Assembly (NCBI GenBank): GCA_015548865.1
Contig: JADMXW010000007.1
Span: forward strand, 1-64,000
Source of the DNA: Serratia marcescens
Lineage (GTDB): Bacteria > Pseudomonadota > Gammaproteobacteria > Enterobacterales > Enterobacteriaceae
Length of the DNA stretch: 64,000 nt
Direction: 5' to 3'
A program made the position numbers and the translations under genes. Shown here piece after piece: positions 1-8,972 of this stretch. Under the pieces are notes generated by a model. The model searched no databases. It worked only from the letters and a program-made list of their open reading frames with translations, and was not told the DNA's origin. Every line of letters starts with the position of its first letter. The first letter of the stretch is position 1.

Positions 1-600
1 GGTTTGGCGATTGATCAGATCGCACAATCCGGGCTGAGTTCCCTTTCAGTGATCTACTATTCCGCGCATCTATTTAGTAACGGCCTGTGCTGCAATGTCA
101 TATACAACTCCCTCTTTTTCACTAGACTTTGAACATTGACGTAATGAAGTAAATCCTAATCTGTAGGCTAAAGCGTGTCCATCAAGTGGACGTATATCGG
201 ATTCGCTTGGAAAACGGAATCTATGGCCACTCTCGCTTTTGCAACACCGATTTTGACGATAAGTTGGCGTGCTTGAATCTATCCGGCGTCTGAATGCGCT
301 TCATTGCCCGCGCCTCGATATGCTTACCACATTAAATGCGGATATTGCAGTAATGAACGCGGCGTTTACATCCGGGGGCCCGAGGGCTGATTCGGTTACT
401 TAGGGTAGCAAAATGAAACGGATCCAAGATGTTGATGAGCAGCGTTTTTGGGGTACTGGCATAACCCTTTACCTGATTGATGCCTATTTCCTGGTTACCG
501 TGAACGTTGCGTGAGTTTCAGGTAACGATATAAAAAAGAAATTAACTGCGTTAATGCGCGGTAAATGGCATGATTTAGGTCATACTATACCCCTTTTGTT
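1..600. other. Gene-poor left edge
   Basis: No convincing gene is seen. A frame open from the window edge runs to a TGA at 130-132 (43 codons) and could be the tail of a truncated gene, but I do not recognise it. The rest is broken by stops in all frames and may hold decayed sequence plus the upstream region of dgcC. Confidence 0.4.
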
Positions 601-622
601 CTAATGGAATGGGAGAGGCGTA

Positions 623-1684
623 ATGTCTGATAAATCGCCTACATTATTGACAGTGGATTCTCGTCTTTCCGGGATACGCTTTTCCAAGCGGGTCTTCCTG
701 CCGCGTATTATCGGTACGCTGCTGTGCTCCCTCTTCATCTCTTCCGTATTGGTAATGAAAACCACCCCATACTGGGTATGGGCACTGCTTTTTCTCAATG
801 TGTTTGTGTGGCCCTATCTTGCGTATTATCTTTCTACGCGTTCTTCAGACCCCATGCGCTTTGAACGCGGTAATTTGCTGGCGGATGTTGTTTATGGCGG
901 ATTCTGGATCGGCATGATGGGGCTTAACGTGTTGCCCAGTATCATTATCATTTCCATGGTCGGCATGAACAGCATGGCGGGCGGTGGCATCCGTTTGTTT
1001 ATACAGGGGGTAAGCCTGCAACTGTTAACTGCGGCCATGGTCACTGCCCTTAACGTACCCCGAATCGATTTAGTGACTACGCCGGTTCAGCTTTACGCTT
1101 GTTTGCCTATGCTGCTTGTTTATCCTATTGCTCTCGGGTATGTCACTTATGCGACAGCGACCAAATTGGCTGAACATAAACGCAGGCTCATGCTAATGAG
1201 CACCCATGATGGGATGACCAACGTCTATAATCGTCATCATTGGGAGCAGTTGCTGCGCAACGAATATGAAATCTGTCGGCATATTGATGAACCTTCAACA
1301 TTAGCGTTGATCGACATCGATCATTTTAAAACCATTAACGATAGCTTTGGTCACCATGTGGGGGATGAAGCTATCCTGTTTTTGACGGAAGAACTGCGTA
1401 ACGGATTACGCGCGACGGATGTGATTGGCCGCTTCGGTGGTGACGAGTTTGCAGTGATTTTGCCCGAAGCACGCGCCACAGACGCTGTAGAGATCATTAA
1501 CCGCATTCGCAACCGCCTGGCAGCCAAACGTTTAACGCAAACGCCGCAGCTAGGGATTCGTATCAGTGTTGGCGTGGCGGAATATCGTCCGACCATGAAT
1601 CACTATCATGACTGGCTTAAGGCCGCAGACATCGCACTCTATATGGCGAAAAACAAGGGCAGAGGGCGCACCGAAGTGGCCTGA
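623..1684 (+). CDS. dgcC: Diguanylate cyclase DgcC (AdrA), MASE2-GGDEF
   Basis: Makes cyclic di-GMP from two GTP at the inner membrane; in enterics this enzyme activates cellulose synthase. The 353-residue protein has an N-terminal MASE2 membrane sensor (about 20-180, several hydrophobic spans) followed by a conserved linker TKLAEHKRRL and a GGDEF domain. The active-site motif GGDEF is intact at 272-276 and the product-inhibition I-site RxxD is RATD at 263-266, exactly five residues upstream. Order and length match E. coli DgcC/YaiC (about 370 residues). The ATG at 623 has a gggagagg ribosome site just upstream. It stands alone, with no neighbouring curli or cellulose genes in the window. The family is certain; the ortholog assignment rests on remembered similarity across both domains. 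Confidence 0.9.
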   Translation: MSDKSPTLLTVDSRLSGIRFSKRVFLPRIIGTLLCSLFISSVLVMKTTPYWVWALLFLNVFVWPYLAYYLSTRSSDPMRFERGNLLADVVYGGFWIGMMGLNVLPSIIIISMVGMNSMAGGGIRLFIQGVSLQLLTAAMVTALNVPRIDLVTTPVQLYACLPMLLVYPIALGYVTYATATKLAEHKRRLMLMSTHDGMTNVYNRHHWEQLLRNEYEICRHIDEPSTLALIDIDHFKTINDSFGHHVGDEAILFLTEELRNGLRATDVIGRFGGDEFAVILPEARATDAVEIINRIRNRLAAKRLTQTPQLGIRISVGVAEYRPTMNHYHDWLKAADIALYMAKNKGRGRTEVA

Positions 1685-1806
1685 TTATCTCCCCCGTTAC
1701 TGCTGCTGCGAGGGCGCTGACTAAGCGCTTATTTCGTTAGAACCCTTTTACTTGCCCTGTTAGCCCAGGGCCGTACTCTAAATTCTCGTGTATATGTATG
1801 CTCAGA

Positions 1807-1824
1807 TTTCTGCGCGCTGTCCGT
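1807..1824 (+). repeat. 18-bp dispersed repeat, copy 1
   Basis: The string tttctgcgcgctgtccgt recurs identically at 38209-38226. In both places a few bases follow and then caaactg. The preceding 30 bases are also loosely alike (tcgtgt, tgt runs). Copy 1 lies 123 bp after dgcC and copy 2 lies next to the 3' end of the second GGDEF gene. Confidence 0.6.
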
Positions 1825-1866
1825 GGACAAACTGGCTATACCAATGATACCTGTAAGGGGGAGCCT

Positions 1867-2460
1867 CTAAGACAGTGAATTCAGTCGGTGATAGACTTTG
1901 AAGTCAATAATCTTGTTAGCAATCTCCCCCAGCGGTTTTCCTGAATTGATCATCGCGTGAATATCAGCGGTTAAGTGCGTGAAGTTCTCTACGTTCACCG
2001 TTCCCTTTTTTTGACCAACTTTATGGCTTATCGCGCACAGGGAAGCTTTGACTACGTAAACCCTTGGCGAACTGGCATAGGACTGCTCAAGGTGCTGGTT
2101 TATCTCACGACGTAACGTATAAGCAGAGGATACGGGCGTTTGCACCGTGGGGGGAGAACCGTCTAAAAAGAGCCGTATTTCTTTTACCCGATTAAGCTCT
2201 TTGGCAAGTTGCTGATATTTATCTTCCCGGATATGCTTTTCTCGGTAGGAAGGGGGGCAGCACAGATAGGGTTTGCTGCGCGTCAGTGATTCAAGATGTG
2301 CATCCGGCGCGGCTCTTTTTATCTTCAGTAGCCTTTCTGCAAAGGCAATGTGTTTCGGTGATTTTGTTTTCATCGCAAGTTCAACCGCGGAGGTCAAACT
2401 GTGGGCATAGCGTGCTTTGGCAGAAAGCAGCAGGTGTGATGTTGCAATGTTACATATCAT
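1867..2460 (-). CDS. Hypothetical protein, 197 residues
   Basis: I do not recognise this protein. It is soluble-looking, with no signal peptide or membrane span, and rich in Lys, Arg, Ser and His. The first third is probably helical (KARYAHSLTSAVELAMKTK). It contains a few Cys (CCPPS near residue 67). The ATG at 2460 lacks a strong ribosome site, and an internal Met at residue 30 is an alternative start. It stands alone between dgcC and the RpiR regulator, facing left, with about 300 bp of AT-rich sequence upstream. That isolation and composition would fit a horizontally acquired or effector-like gene, but this is only a suggestion. Confidence 0.55.
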   Translation of the reverse strand: MICNIATSHLLLSAKARYAHSLTSAVELAMKTKSPKHIAFAERLLKIKRAAPDAHLESLTRSKPYLCCPPSYREKHIREDKYQQLAKELNRVKEIRLFLDGSPPTVQTPVSSAYTLRREINQHLEQSYASSPRVYVVKASLCAISHKVGQKKGTVNVENFTHLTADIHAMINSGKPLGEIANKIIDFKVYHRLNSLS

Positions 2461-2713
2461 GATTGTTTTTCTGTGATCGTTGATGGAGGGATGTTAAAAC
2501 GATATCGCATCATTTCTAAAACCCTCTTCTATATTTCGTCTCATCATGGGGAGGCGACATACTCTTTGTTTTTCAGCAGGCATTTATCAACAGGCTAACC
2601 TAAAATGTTTTATGTCTGAAACAAATACAACCGTTTTCTATAAATGGTTTATTAATAGCCTGCTATTTATTTTTTTATGATTTGACGTGAAAAAATAAAA
2701 TGCAGTGTTGCAA
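2461..2713. other. AT-rich intergenic region
   Basis: Divergent spacer between the unknown leftward gene and the rpiR-type gene. It is markedly AT-rich from about 2590 to 2713. No ORF with a ribosome site is visible; it probably contains both promoters. Confidence 0.4.
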
Positions 2714-2743
2714 TTGCTACATTTTTGATTTTAAATGTAGCAA
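2714..2743. promoter_or_regulatory. Inverted-repeat operator candidate
   Basis: A perfect 11-bp inverted repeat: ttgctacattt at 2714-2724 and aaatgtagcaa at 2733-2743, separated by 8 bp. It sits 21 bp before the start codon of the RpiR-type regulator and overlaps a second small palindrome, gcaattgc. Placement suggests an autoregulatory operator, although a leader hairpin is also possible. Confidence 0.5.
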
Positions 2744-2764
2744 CTGATTCTTTAAGGGGGCAGT

Positions 2765-3646
2765 ATGGAGTTCACCGCTTTATTGAGGGAACGTTTCTCG
2801 CGCTTGACCCCGTCACAGCAGATGATTGCACGCTACATCGAACGCAACAAAGATCGCGTGGCATTCATGACGGCTCGGCAGTTGGCCGCTGTGATGAACA
2901 TCAGTGATGCCGCCATTGTGCGTTTTTCTCGTGCAGTGGGGTATGAAGGTTATGCCCATATGAAAGAATCGCTGGGTGATGCACTGATTGAACGTACTGG
3001 TGCCAGTGGCATCATGCATCGCGAACCCGCGCTGCCCAGTGAGACAGAATTAAAAGAGAGCGTGTTTGCCAATGCGACCCAACTCTTGAAAGCCACGGTG
3101 GAACTGAATGAAGACAGTATCGTCTCTGCAGTTGCCGGGCGTATCGCCGCCGCAAGGCGTATTTGGGTGAGTGCCAATGGAACGTCTTTTTCCATGGCCG
3201 CGTACTTGGCGATGCAACTGAATCATTTTCTTGGCAATGCCGAGGTATTCAATATCGGCCACGGTGATGTTGCGGATCGCATATTGCAGGTTAGTGATCA
3301 GGATGTGTTTATCGGTATTGGGTGTGAGCGTTATATCCCTTATACCGTGGATTTGATGAGCCTTGCCCGGCAACGGGGAGCGTACGTTGTCGCGATGACA
3401 GATCGTGCTAGCTCTCCCTTGGCAAATGAGGCCGATGAAATGTTGTATATCGTGCGCAGTTCATCGGCAGTGGCATGGTGGTCGAAAGTGAGTTCGATGG
3501 TCGTCGCCGATTGGCTAATGGCGAAGGTGATCACCAAAGATGAGGAGAAAATCAAAGCGAATTTAAAACTTTCTGATGATGCCTGGCGTCTTCTGGGCCA
3601 TTGGAAAAATGCCAACACCAGGGAATTATTTAACAATAATAAATAG
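2765..3646 (+). CDS. MurR/RpiR family transcriptional regulator
   Basis: DNA-binding regulator of 293 residues with the two family domains. The N-terminal HTH_6 region (about 1-77) includes SDAAIVRFSRAVGYEGYAHM, where the recognition helix lies. A SIS domain (about 120-255) follows, which in this family binds a phosphosugar or related metabolite. The ATG at 2765 is preceded by a strong aaggggg. It lies directly upstream of an ABC importer operon in the same orientation, so control of that operon is the natural inference. The SIS ligand need not be a sugar here, because the transporter is polyamine-type. A perfect inverted repeat before the gene and a set of direct repeats before the operon are candidate binding sites. 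Confidence 0.9.
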   Translation: MEFTALLRERFSRLTPSQQMIARYIERNKDRVAFMTARQLAAVMNISDAAIVRFSRAVGYEGYAHMKESLGDALIERTGASGIMHREPALPSETELKESVFANATQLLKATVELNEDSIVSAVAGRIAAARRIWVSANGTSFSMAAYLAMQLNHFLGNAEVFNIGHGDVADRILQVSDQDVFIGIGCERYIPYTVDLMSLARQRGAYVVAMTDRASSPLANEADEMLYIVRSSSAVAWWSKVSSMVVADWLMAKVITKDEEKIKANLKLSDDAWRLLGHWKNANTRELFNNNK

Positions 3647-3670
3647 ATATAAAAATTAAGTCATAAAAAA

Positions 3671-3696
3671 ACAGCGGTGGTTATTACCACCGCTGT
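3671..3696 (+). terminator. Hairpin after the RpiR gene
   Basis: Ten-base arms acagcggtgg and ccaccgctgt with a 6-nt loop. The T-rich tail is on the minus strand side (aaaaaaa precedes it on plus), so for the plus-strand gene this is a hairpin without a classical U-tract. Confidence 0.5.
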
Positions 3697-3752
3697 AACA
3701 TTATAAAGCAATACCTTCGCGCCCCGTTTCATATTTGACTCATCAATGTGTT

Positions 3753-3816
3753 GTTTGAACTATGTTTTTTTAACCCGAGTTTTTGTTTAACCCACGTTTT
3801 GGTTGAACCGTGTTTT
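3753..3816 (+). repeat. Four imperfect 16-bp direct repeats
   Basis: Copies begin at about 3753, 3768, 3785 and 3801, each resembling gtttaaccc(a/g)(c/a)gtttt. They lie about 60-120 bp before the first binding-protein gene. The spacing of 15-17 bp and the position upstream of the operon suggest a regulator-binding array. Confidence 0.5.
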
Positions 3817-6187
3817 ATGTTGCTGACATCAGAGAAAAGTAGTTTCTTACCGTTTGTTTCTCAAAGGAAAACACATGAACAAAGGAAACGAAAAGCAACA
3901 GGGTTTCATGCAGTCAAGTATCAACGAGGGTGTCAATGCCGATCGCCGTCGCTTAATTAAACAAACCTCTATTATTGGTGCCGGGGCTCTGTTAGGGGCT
4001 TTTTCGCCAGCGGTTTTTTCCGCACCCAGCAAAGAAGTCATTGTTAGAGGGATCGGTGGGAGCTACCAGGAAGCGCTGGAAAATGCGGTTTATAAACCCT
4101 TTACGGCATTGACCGGCATTAAAGTCATTATCCAGCCTTCGACTGCCGCACAAATCATGGCAATGATCAAAACGGGTCGTGTAACGCTTGATGTGCTGGA
4201 TATCGGCGATGTCACGCAAACCAATCTTAATGCCGCCGGGGCGTTGATGCCAATCAACTACGCTGGCATGAAGTTCACCAATCCCGACGATATTTTTCCT
4301 GAAGTTCGGCGCCCCAATATGGTCGGCAACCTGTTCTTCTCTACCGTCATGGTTTACAACACCGATGTCTTCCGCGAGGGCAACCACCCACGCACCTGGG
4401 CAGAATTTTGGGATGCGGAGCGTTTCCCCGGTCCACGTACCTTGACAGATCTTCGCACCAGTTCCACTGAGCTGGAGTTTGCTTTGCTTGCCGATGGCGT
4501 AGAGATGAAAGACATCTACCCTATCGATATCAAACGTGCGTTTGCTTCCCTGAGCCGTATTAAGCCCCATGTGGTGAAATGGTGGGATACTGGTGCGCTG
4601 TCTGTGCAATTGATGGAGCGCAAAGAGGCGGTGTTAGGCGCATTGTGGAATGGTCGAGCACAGGCCTTGATCGATCAGGGGGCACCGTTAGCCATTGAAT
4701 GGAACCAGATTAAACAGCAATTGCAGTATTGGAGCGTATTGAAAGGTTCGCCGAACCCGGAAAATGCCCAGTTGCTGATCGATTTTGCACTGCAACCGGA
4801 AGTACAGGCGAAAATCACGCAGTTTATCGCCTATGGCCCCACCAACAAAAAAGCCTTCCAGTTTGTTCGCCCAGAAGATCTGGTGAAGCTGCCTTCCAAC
4901 CCTGAATATTATTCGCGCTCCTTTGTGCAAAATGCGCAGTGGTGGACTGATAATATCGAAGAAGTGGGCAAAATTTGGCAGCCATGGATTTTGGGTCAGT
5001 GATGTTGCTGAGAATAAAAAAATAATAGTTTCTTACCTTTTGTTTATAAAAGGAAAACACATGAACAATGGAAACGAAAAACAGCAGAGTTTCATACAGC
5101 CAGGCGTCGATGAAAGCGTCAATGCCGATCGCCGTCGCTTAATTAAACAAACCTCTATTATTGGTGCTGGGGCTCTGTTAGGGGCTTTTTCGCCAGCAGT
5201 TTTCTCTGCCCCGAGTAAAGAGGTCATTGTCCGAGGGAATGGTGGTGCTTATCAGGATGCCTTGGAAAATGCCATCTATAAACCCTTTACGGCTGCCACG
5301 GGTATCAAAGTGATTATCCAGCCATCCACGGGTGCGCAGATAATGGCGATGGTTAAAGCCGGACGCGTGACGCTGGATGTGCTGGACATCGGCGATGTGG
5401 CTCAAACCAATCTCAACAAATTTGGTGCGTTGGCTCCCATTAACTATGCTGCCATGAAGTACACCAATCCTGACGATATCTTGTCGGAAGTACGACGTCC
5501 CAATATGGTCGGTAACCTGTTTTTCTCCACGGTGATGGTCTATAACACCGATGTCTTCCGCGGGGGGAACCACCCACGTACTTGGGCAGAGTTTTGGGAT
5601 GCCGAACGTTTCCCAGGGCCAAGAACGCTTACCGATATTCGTAATGGTTACACCGATCTGGAGTTTGCACTGCTCGCGGATGGTGTTTCATTGTCAGACA
5701 TCTATCCCATCGATATCAAACGTGCGTTTGCGTCATTAAGCCGTATAAAACCCCACGTTATTAAATGGTGGGATACCGGAGCGCTTTCCGCCCAGTTAGT
5801 GGAGCGTAAAGATGCAGTACTCGGTGCCTTGTGGAATGGACGTGCACAAGCGTTGATTGATCAGGGTGCACCCTTGGCTATCGAGTGGAACCAGATTAAA
5901 CAGCAGGTACAATTCTGGAGCGTATTGAAAGAGGCACCCAATCCGGAAAATGCCCAGTTGTTGATTGATTTTGCGTTACAGCCGGAAGTGCAGGCAAAAA
6001 TTACGCAGTCTATTGCCTATGGTCCTACCAACAAAAAAGCCTTCCAGTTTGTTCGCCCAGAAGATCTGGTGAAACTGCCTTCCAACCCGGAGTATTTTGC
6101 GCGTTCTTTCGTGCAGAGTGGCGAATGGTGGGCAGATAATATCGAAGAAGTGGGCAAAATCTGGCAACCATGGATTTTGGGTCAGGG
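3817..6187 (+). repeat. Tandem duplication of binding-protein gene plus leader
   Basis: Two head-to-tail units offset by about 1,185 bp. Similarity begins at atgttgctga (3817 and 5002), continues through the leader (agtttcttacc, tttgttt, aaggaaaacac) and runs through both coding regions to atggattttgggtcag. The leader and ribosome site were therefore copied with the gene. Confidence 0.85.
3875..5002 (+). CDS. ABC transporter periplasmic binding protein, copy 1
   Basis: Solute-binding protein of the spermidine/putrescine-like class (PotD/COG0687 type), expected to capture substrate in the periplasm for the permeases encoded downstream. The 375-residue protein starts at the ATG at 3875, preceded by aaagga; an upstream in-frame TTG is unlikely. 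An N-terminal twin-arginine-like signal is visible: RRRLIK at about 24-29, a hydrophobic stretch, and cleavage near VFSA at 50. This suggests export of a folded protein by Tat. The mature part includes typical lines such as the NTDVF and TWAEFWD segments. It is followed by a second, very similar copy. The substrate is unknown; the M24 hydrolase in the operon hints at an amide or amidino compound. Confidence 0.88.
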   Translation: MNKGNEKQQGFMQSSINEGVNADRRRLIKQTSIIGAGALLGAFSPAVFSAPSKEVIVRGIGGSYQEALENAVYKPFTALTGIKVIIQPSTAAQIMAMIKTGRVTLDVLDIGDVTQTNLNAAGALMPINYAGMKFTNPDDIFPEVRRPNMVGNLFFSTVMVYNTDVFREGNHPRTWAEFWDAERFPGPRTLTDLRTSSTELEFALLADGVEMKDIYPIDIKRAFASLSRIKPHVVKWWDTGALSVQLMERKEAVLGALWNGRAQALIDQGAPLAIEWNQIKQQLQYWSVLKGSPNPENAQLLIDFALQPEVQAKITQFIAYGPTNKKAFQFVRPEDLVKLPSNPEYYSRSFVQNAQWWTDNIEEVGKIWQPWILGQ

Positions 6188-6191
6188 GTAA
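5061..6191 (+). CDS. ABC transporter periplasmic binding protein, copy 2
   Basis: Paralog of the preceding gene, 376 residues, same Tat-like signal (RRRLIKQTSIIGAGALLGAF at 24-43) and nearly the same sequence throughout. Differences are scattered, for example TALTG becoming TAATG and the TSSTELEFA region becoming NGYTDLEFA. Those in the mature part could alter ligand preference. The start at 5061 follows an almost identical ribosome site to copy 1. Its TAA stop shares one base with the ATG of the ATPase gene, so translation of importer components is coupled to copy 2 rather than copy 1. Confidence 0.88.
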   Translation: MNNGNEKQQSFIQPGVDESVNADRRRLIKQTSIIGAGALLGAFSPAVFSAPSKEVIVRGNGGAYQDALENAIYKPFTAATGIKVIIQPSTGAQIMAMVKAGRVTLDVLDIGDVAQTNLNKFGALAPINYAAMKYTNPDDILSEVRRPNMVGNLFFSTVMVYNTDVFRGGNHPRTWAEFWDAERFPGPRTLTDIRNGYTDLEFALLADGVSLSDIYPIDIKRAFASLSRIKPHVIKWWDTGALSAQLVERKDAVLGALWNGRAQALIDQGAPLAIEWNQIKQQVQFWSVLKEAPNPENAQLLIDFALQPEVQAKITQSIAYGPTNKKAFQFVRPEDLVKLPSNPEYFARSFVQSGEWWADNIEEVGKIWQPWILGQG

Positions 6192-7321
6192 TGAGAACGG
6201 ATTCAACTCACCAAGACTCCCGGCGTCAGCCGGGAGCAACACTGCGCCTTGAGGGGCTCACTCGACGCTACGAACAGGCTGCCGTTGTCGATAATCTGGA
6301 TTTGACGATAGCGGCTGGCGAGTTTGTTACGCTGCTGGGTGCCAGCGGTTCAGGGAAAACCACCACGTTGATGATGGTGGCCGGCTTTACTGAACCCAGT
6401 CAGGGGCGTGTACTGATTAACGAGCAGGATGTTACGCATCTGCCCCCCGCAAAACGCGACCTCGGCGTGGTGTTTCAACACTACACACTGTTTCCGCATT
6501 TGTCGGTGGCGGAAAATCTGGCGTTTCCACTGGAAATGCGCGGCGTTGCGCGTCGTGATATCAAGCAGAAAGTGGCGGATGCTCTCGCATTGATTCAGCT
6601 TGATGATAAGGGCCATCGTCTTCCGCGAGAGCTTTCCGGTGGGCAGCAGCAGCGTGTTGCGCTGGCGCGCGCGCTGATCTTTTCTCCGGCAGCGTTGCTG
6701 ATGGATGAACCGTTGGGCGCATTGGATAAAAAATTACGTGAACATATGCAGTTGGAAATCAAACGATTGCATGCTGCTTCCGGTTCTACGGTGGTGTTTG
6801 TCACGCACGATCAGGAAGAAGCATTAACCTTGTCCGATCGCATTGCCGTGATGCAAGAGGGGCGCATAGCTCAAATTGATGCGCCGCACGATCTCTATAC
6901 CAAACCAAAGAATCGCTGGGTGGCTGAATTTATTGGTCAATCCAATTTTATTGACGGCCAGGTTAACGCCGTTCAGCAGCAAGGGTATGAAGTCCGTCTT
7001 TCAAGTGGTGAAACCGTGTGCGGGAAGGGCGTTGAGCATCTTGGCGTGGGAACACCGGTATTGGCGGTTCTGCGACCAGAGCATATTCGTATTGGTTTAC
7101 CGGGGGAGGTGTCAGGACATTTACCCATTACGGCAACCATCGCGGAAATGCTGTATCTGGGGCATACCCTTAAATTGACGCTGGTGCTCAGTGACGGGGC
7201 TACGCTGCTCGCTCAGTTACAGAATTCGACGCTGGAAGGCGCTTTGCGACCGGGTGCCACTGTGTGTATCGGGTGGGCAACCGAAAGTTTATGGTTTATC
7301 CCCGCAGAGGTTAAACGATGA
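6191..7321 (+). CDS. ABC transporter ATP-binding protein (PotA-like)
   Basis: ATPase of the importer, 376 residues from the ATG at 6191, which overlaps the previous stop by one base. Visible motifs: Walker A GASGSGKT (50-57), signature LSGGQ (148-152), Walker B LLMDE (169-173), and the switch histidine in VFVTHDQEEA (H206). A C-terminal TOBE-type region (about 280-370) is usual for polyamine, iron and sugar importers. It should form a dimer on the cytoplasmic side of the two permeases encoded next. The ORF could open earlier at 6170, inside the upstream gene, but the 6191 start fits gene spacing. Confidence 0.92.
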   Translation: MRTDSTHQDSRRQPGATLRLEGLTRRYEQAAVVDNLDLTIAAGEFVTLLGASGSGKTTTLMMVAGFTEPSQGRVLINEQDVTHLPPAKRDLGVVFQHYTLFPHLSVAENLAFPLEMRGVARRDIKQKVADALALIQLDDKGHRLPRELSGGQQQRVALARALIFSPAALLMDEPLGALDKKLREHMQLEIKRLHAASGSTVVFVTHDQEEALTLSDRIAVMQEGRIAQIDAPHDLYTKPKNRWVAEFIGQSNFIDGQVNAVQQQGYEVRLSSGETVCGKGVEHLGVGTPVLAVLRPEHIRIGLPGEVSGHLPITATIAEMLYLGHTLKLTLVLSDGATLLAQLQNSTLEGALRPGATVCIGWATESLWFIPAEVKR

Positions 7322-8172
7322 GTGGGCGTGGCGACAGGCGTTTAGGCCGCTGGAAACCGTGGCTATTGCTGGCCCCTGCATTGCTTGCACTGACGGTGTT
7401 TTTATTGATTCCGCTGGGGAAAATGCTGGGATACAGCCTGTTCGATCCTGTGCTGACCAGTAAACACTTTGCGCGCATCGTGCAGGAGCCTGTCTGGCTG
7501 CAAGTCTTGTGGATTACGTTGCGCACCTCGCTGTTAGTGACACTGGTGACGCTGTTGCTGGGATATCCGGTAGCCTGGGTGCTGTGCAAGTTGTCCACGC
7601 GACTGGCCAGTATCGCCATCGTCATCATTATCATTCCGCACTTTACCAGCGTGCTGGTGCGTACCTATGCCTGGATGGTGCTGCTGGGAAGCGATGGCTT
7701 TGTCAACCAACTGCTGCGTGCGCTGGGGCTTATCGATACGCCGTTGAAACTGATGTATACCCCACTTGGCGTGCTGATCGGCATGACCTATATCTTGCTG
7801 CCCTACATGGTGTTGGCACTCTACAGCGTCATGCGCGGCATTGATCCTCAACTGCTGCGAGTAGCATATAGCCTGGGAGCCTCACGTTTCCGTGCCTTTT
7901 GGCGTATTTTTTTGCCGCTGTCGCTGCCCGGAGTCGCAGCAGGTAGCCTGCTGGTGTTCATTATTTCCATCGGTTTCTTCGTTACGCCTGCGCTGATGGG
8001 GAGCCCGAGAGATACCATGATCGCGATGGTTATCGAGAACCAGTTGGAAGTCTATTTTAACTGGGGCTTTGCATCTGCGTTGTCAACGCTACTGCTACTG
8101 TGCACGTTATTGCTGTTTTGGGTCTATGTTCGCGTCGTGGGGTTGGAACGGCTATTTGAGGCGAAAGGATGA
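7318..8172 (+). CDS. ABC transporter permease 1 (PotB-like)
   Basis: Inner-membrane permease, 284 residues with about six hydrophobic spans. The cytoplasmic EAA coupling loop is clear at about 183-202 (SLGASRFRAFWRIFLPLSLPG). It begins with an ATGA overlap on the ATPase stop codon and ends with another ATGA overlap on the next permease, so the three genes are translationally coupled. By analogy with PotABC it pairs with the second permease as a heterodimer. Confidence 0.9.
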   Translation: MSGRGDRRLGRWKPWLLLAPALLALTVFLLIPLGKMLGYSLFDPVLTSKHFARIVQEPVWLQVLWITLRTSLLVTLVTLLLGYPVAWVLCKLSTRLASIAIVIIIIPHFTSVLVRTYAWMVLLGSDGFVNQLLRALGLIDTPLKLMYTPLGVLIGMTYILLPYMVLALYSVMRGIDPQLLRVAYSLGASRFRAFWRIFLPLSLPGVAAGSLLVFIISIGFFVTPALMGSPRDTMIAMVIENQLEVYFNWGFASALSTLLLLCTLLLFWVYVRVVGLERLFEAKG

Positions 8173-8972
8173 ACGGAAACCGACCCGGCTGGCTGCCGCT
8201 GTTAATCACACTGTTAACCCTCGCATTTTTGCTTGTTCCGATAGCGATGATTTTCCCGTTGGCGTTCAGTACCAATAGCTATTTGTCGTTCCCGCCACAG
8301 GGATTCTCCTTGAAATGGATGCGTGCCATTTTACAGGATTCGCAGTGGTTACAAGCTATCGGACTGTCGTTCACCATTGCGTTAATGTCCACCTTGCTGG
8401 CTATGGTGTTGGCACTGTTTGCCGCTCTGGCGCTGGTACGCTGTCGTTTTGTCGGCAAGAGCCTGGTTTATGCATTGATTGTGTTGCCAATGATCGTGCC
8501 TAACGTGATTGTGGCGTTGACGCTGTTCTTTTTCTTTTCCGAGTTGGCGCTGTTTAACAGCTTTACCCGCATAGTTATTGGGCATGCCCTTATTGCGCTG
8601 CCTATCGCGACCATTATTTTGTCTTCGACATTGCAAGGAATGGATTATCGACTGGAGCAGGCGGCAATGAGTTTGGGTGCCAGCCACTTCAACGTATTAC
8701 GACGTATCACACTGCCGCTCGCTGCACCAGGAATGTTCTCGGCAGCCATTTTCTCGTTTCTCAGTTCGTTTGATGAGCTGCTCATTGCGCTGTTTCTTTC
8801 CGATCACGGTAGCCAAACGCTGTCGGTTCGGATTTGGAACACCGTACAGTTCCAGCTTGATCCTTCTATTGCTGCCGTCAGTGTGCTCTCCATCGGGGTG
8901 ACAATAGTGACTTTGGGAATTACGAGTGTGGTGAACAGAAAAAAAACAACATCAGGTAACCATTATGAATGA
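8169..8972 (+). CDS. ABC transporter permease 2 (PotC-like)
   Basis: Second inner-membrane permease, 267 residues, about six spans, with its EAA loop at about 163-187 (MSLGASHFNVLRRITLPLAA). It overlaps the preceding permease by four bases and the following M24 gene by eight. Together with permease 1, the ATPase and the two binding proteins it completes a type I importer. Confidence 0.9.
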   Translation: MNGNRPGWLPLLITLLTLAFLLVPIAMIFPLAFSTNSYLSFPPQGFSLKWMRAILQDSQWLQAIGLSFTIALMSTLLAMVLALFAALALVRCRFVGKSLVYALIVLPMIVPNVIVALTLFFFFSELALFNSFTRIVIGHALIALPIATIILSSTLQGMDYRLEQAAMSLGASHFNVLRRITLPLAAPGMFSAAIFSFLSSFDELLIALFLSDHGSQTLSVRIWNTVQFQLDPSIAAVSVLSIGVTIVTLGITSVVNRKKTTSGNHYE

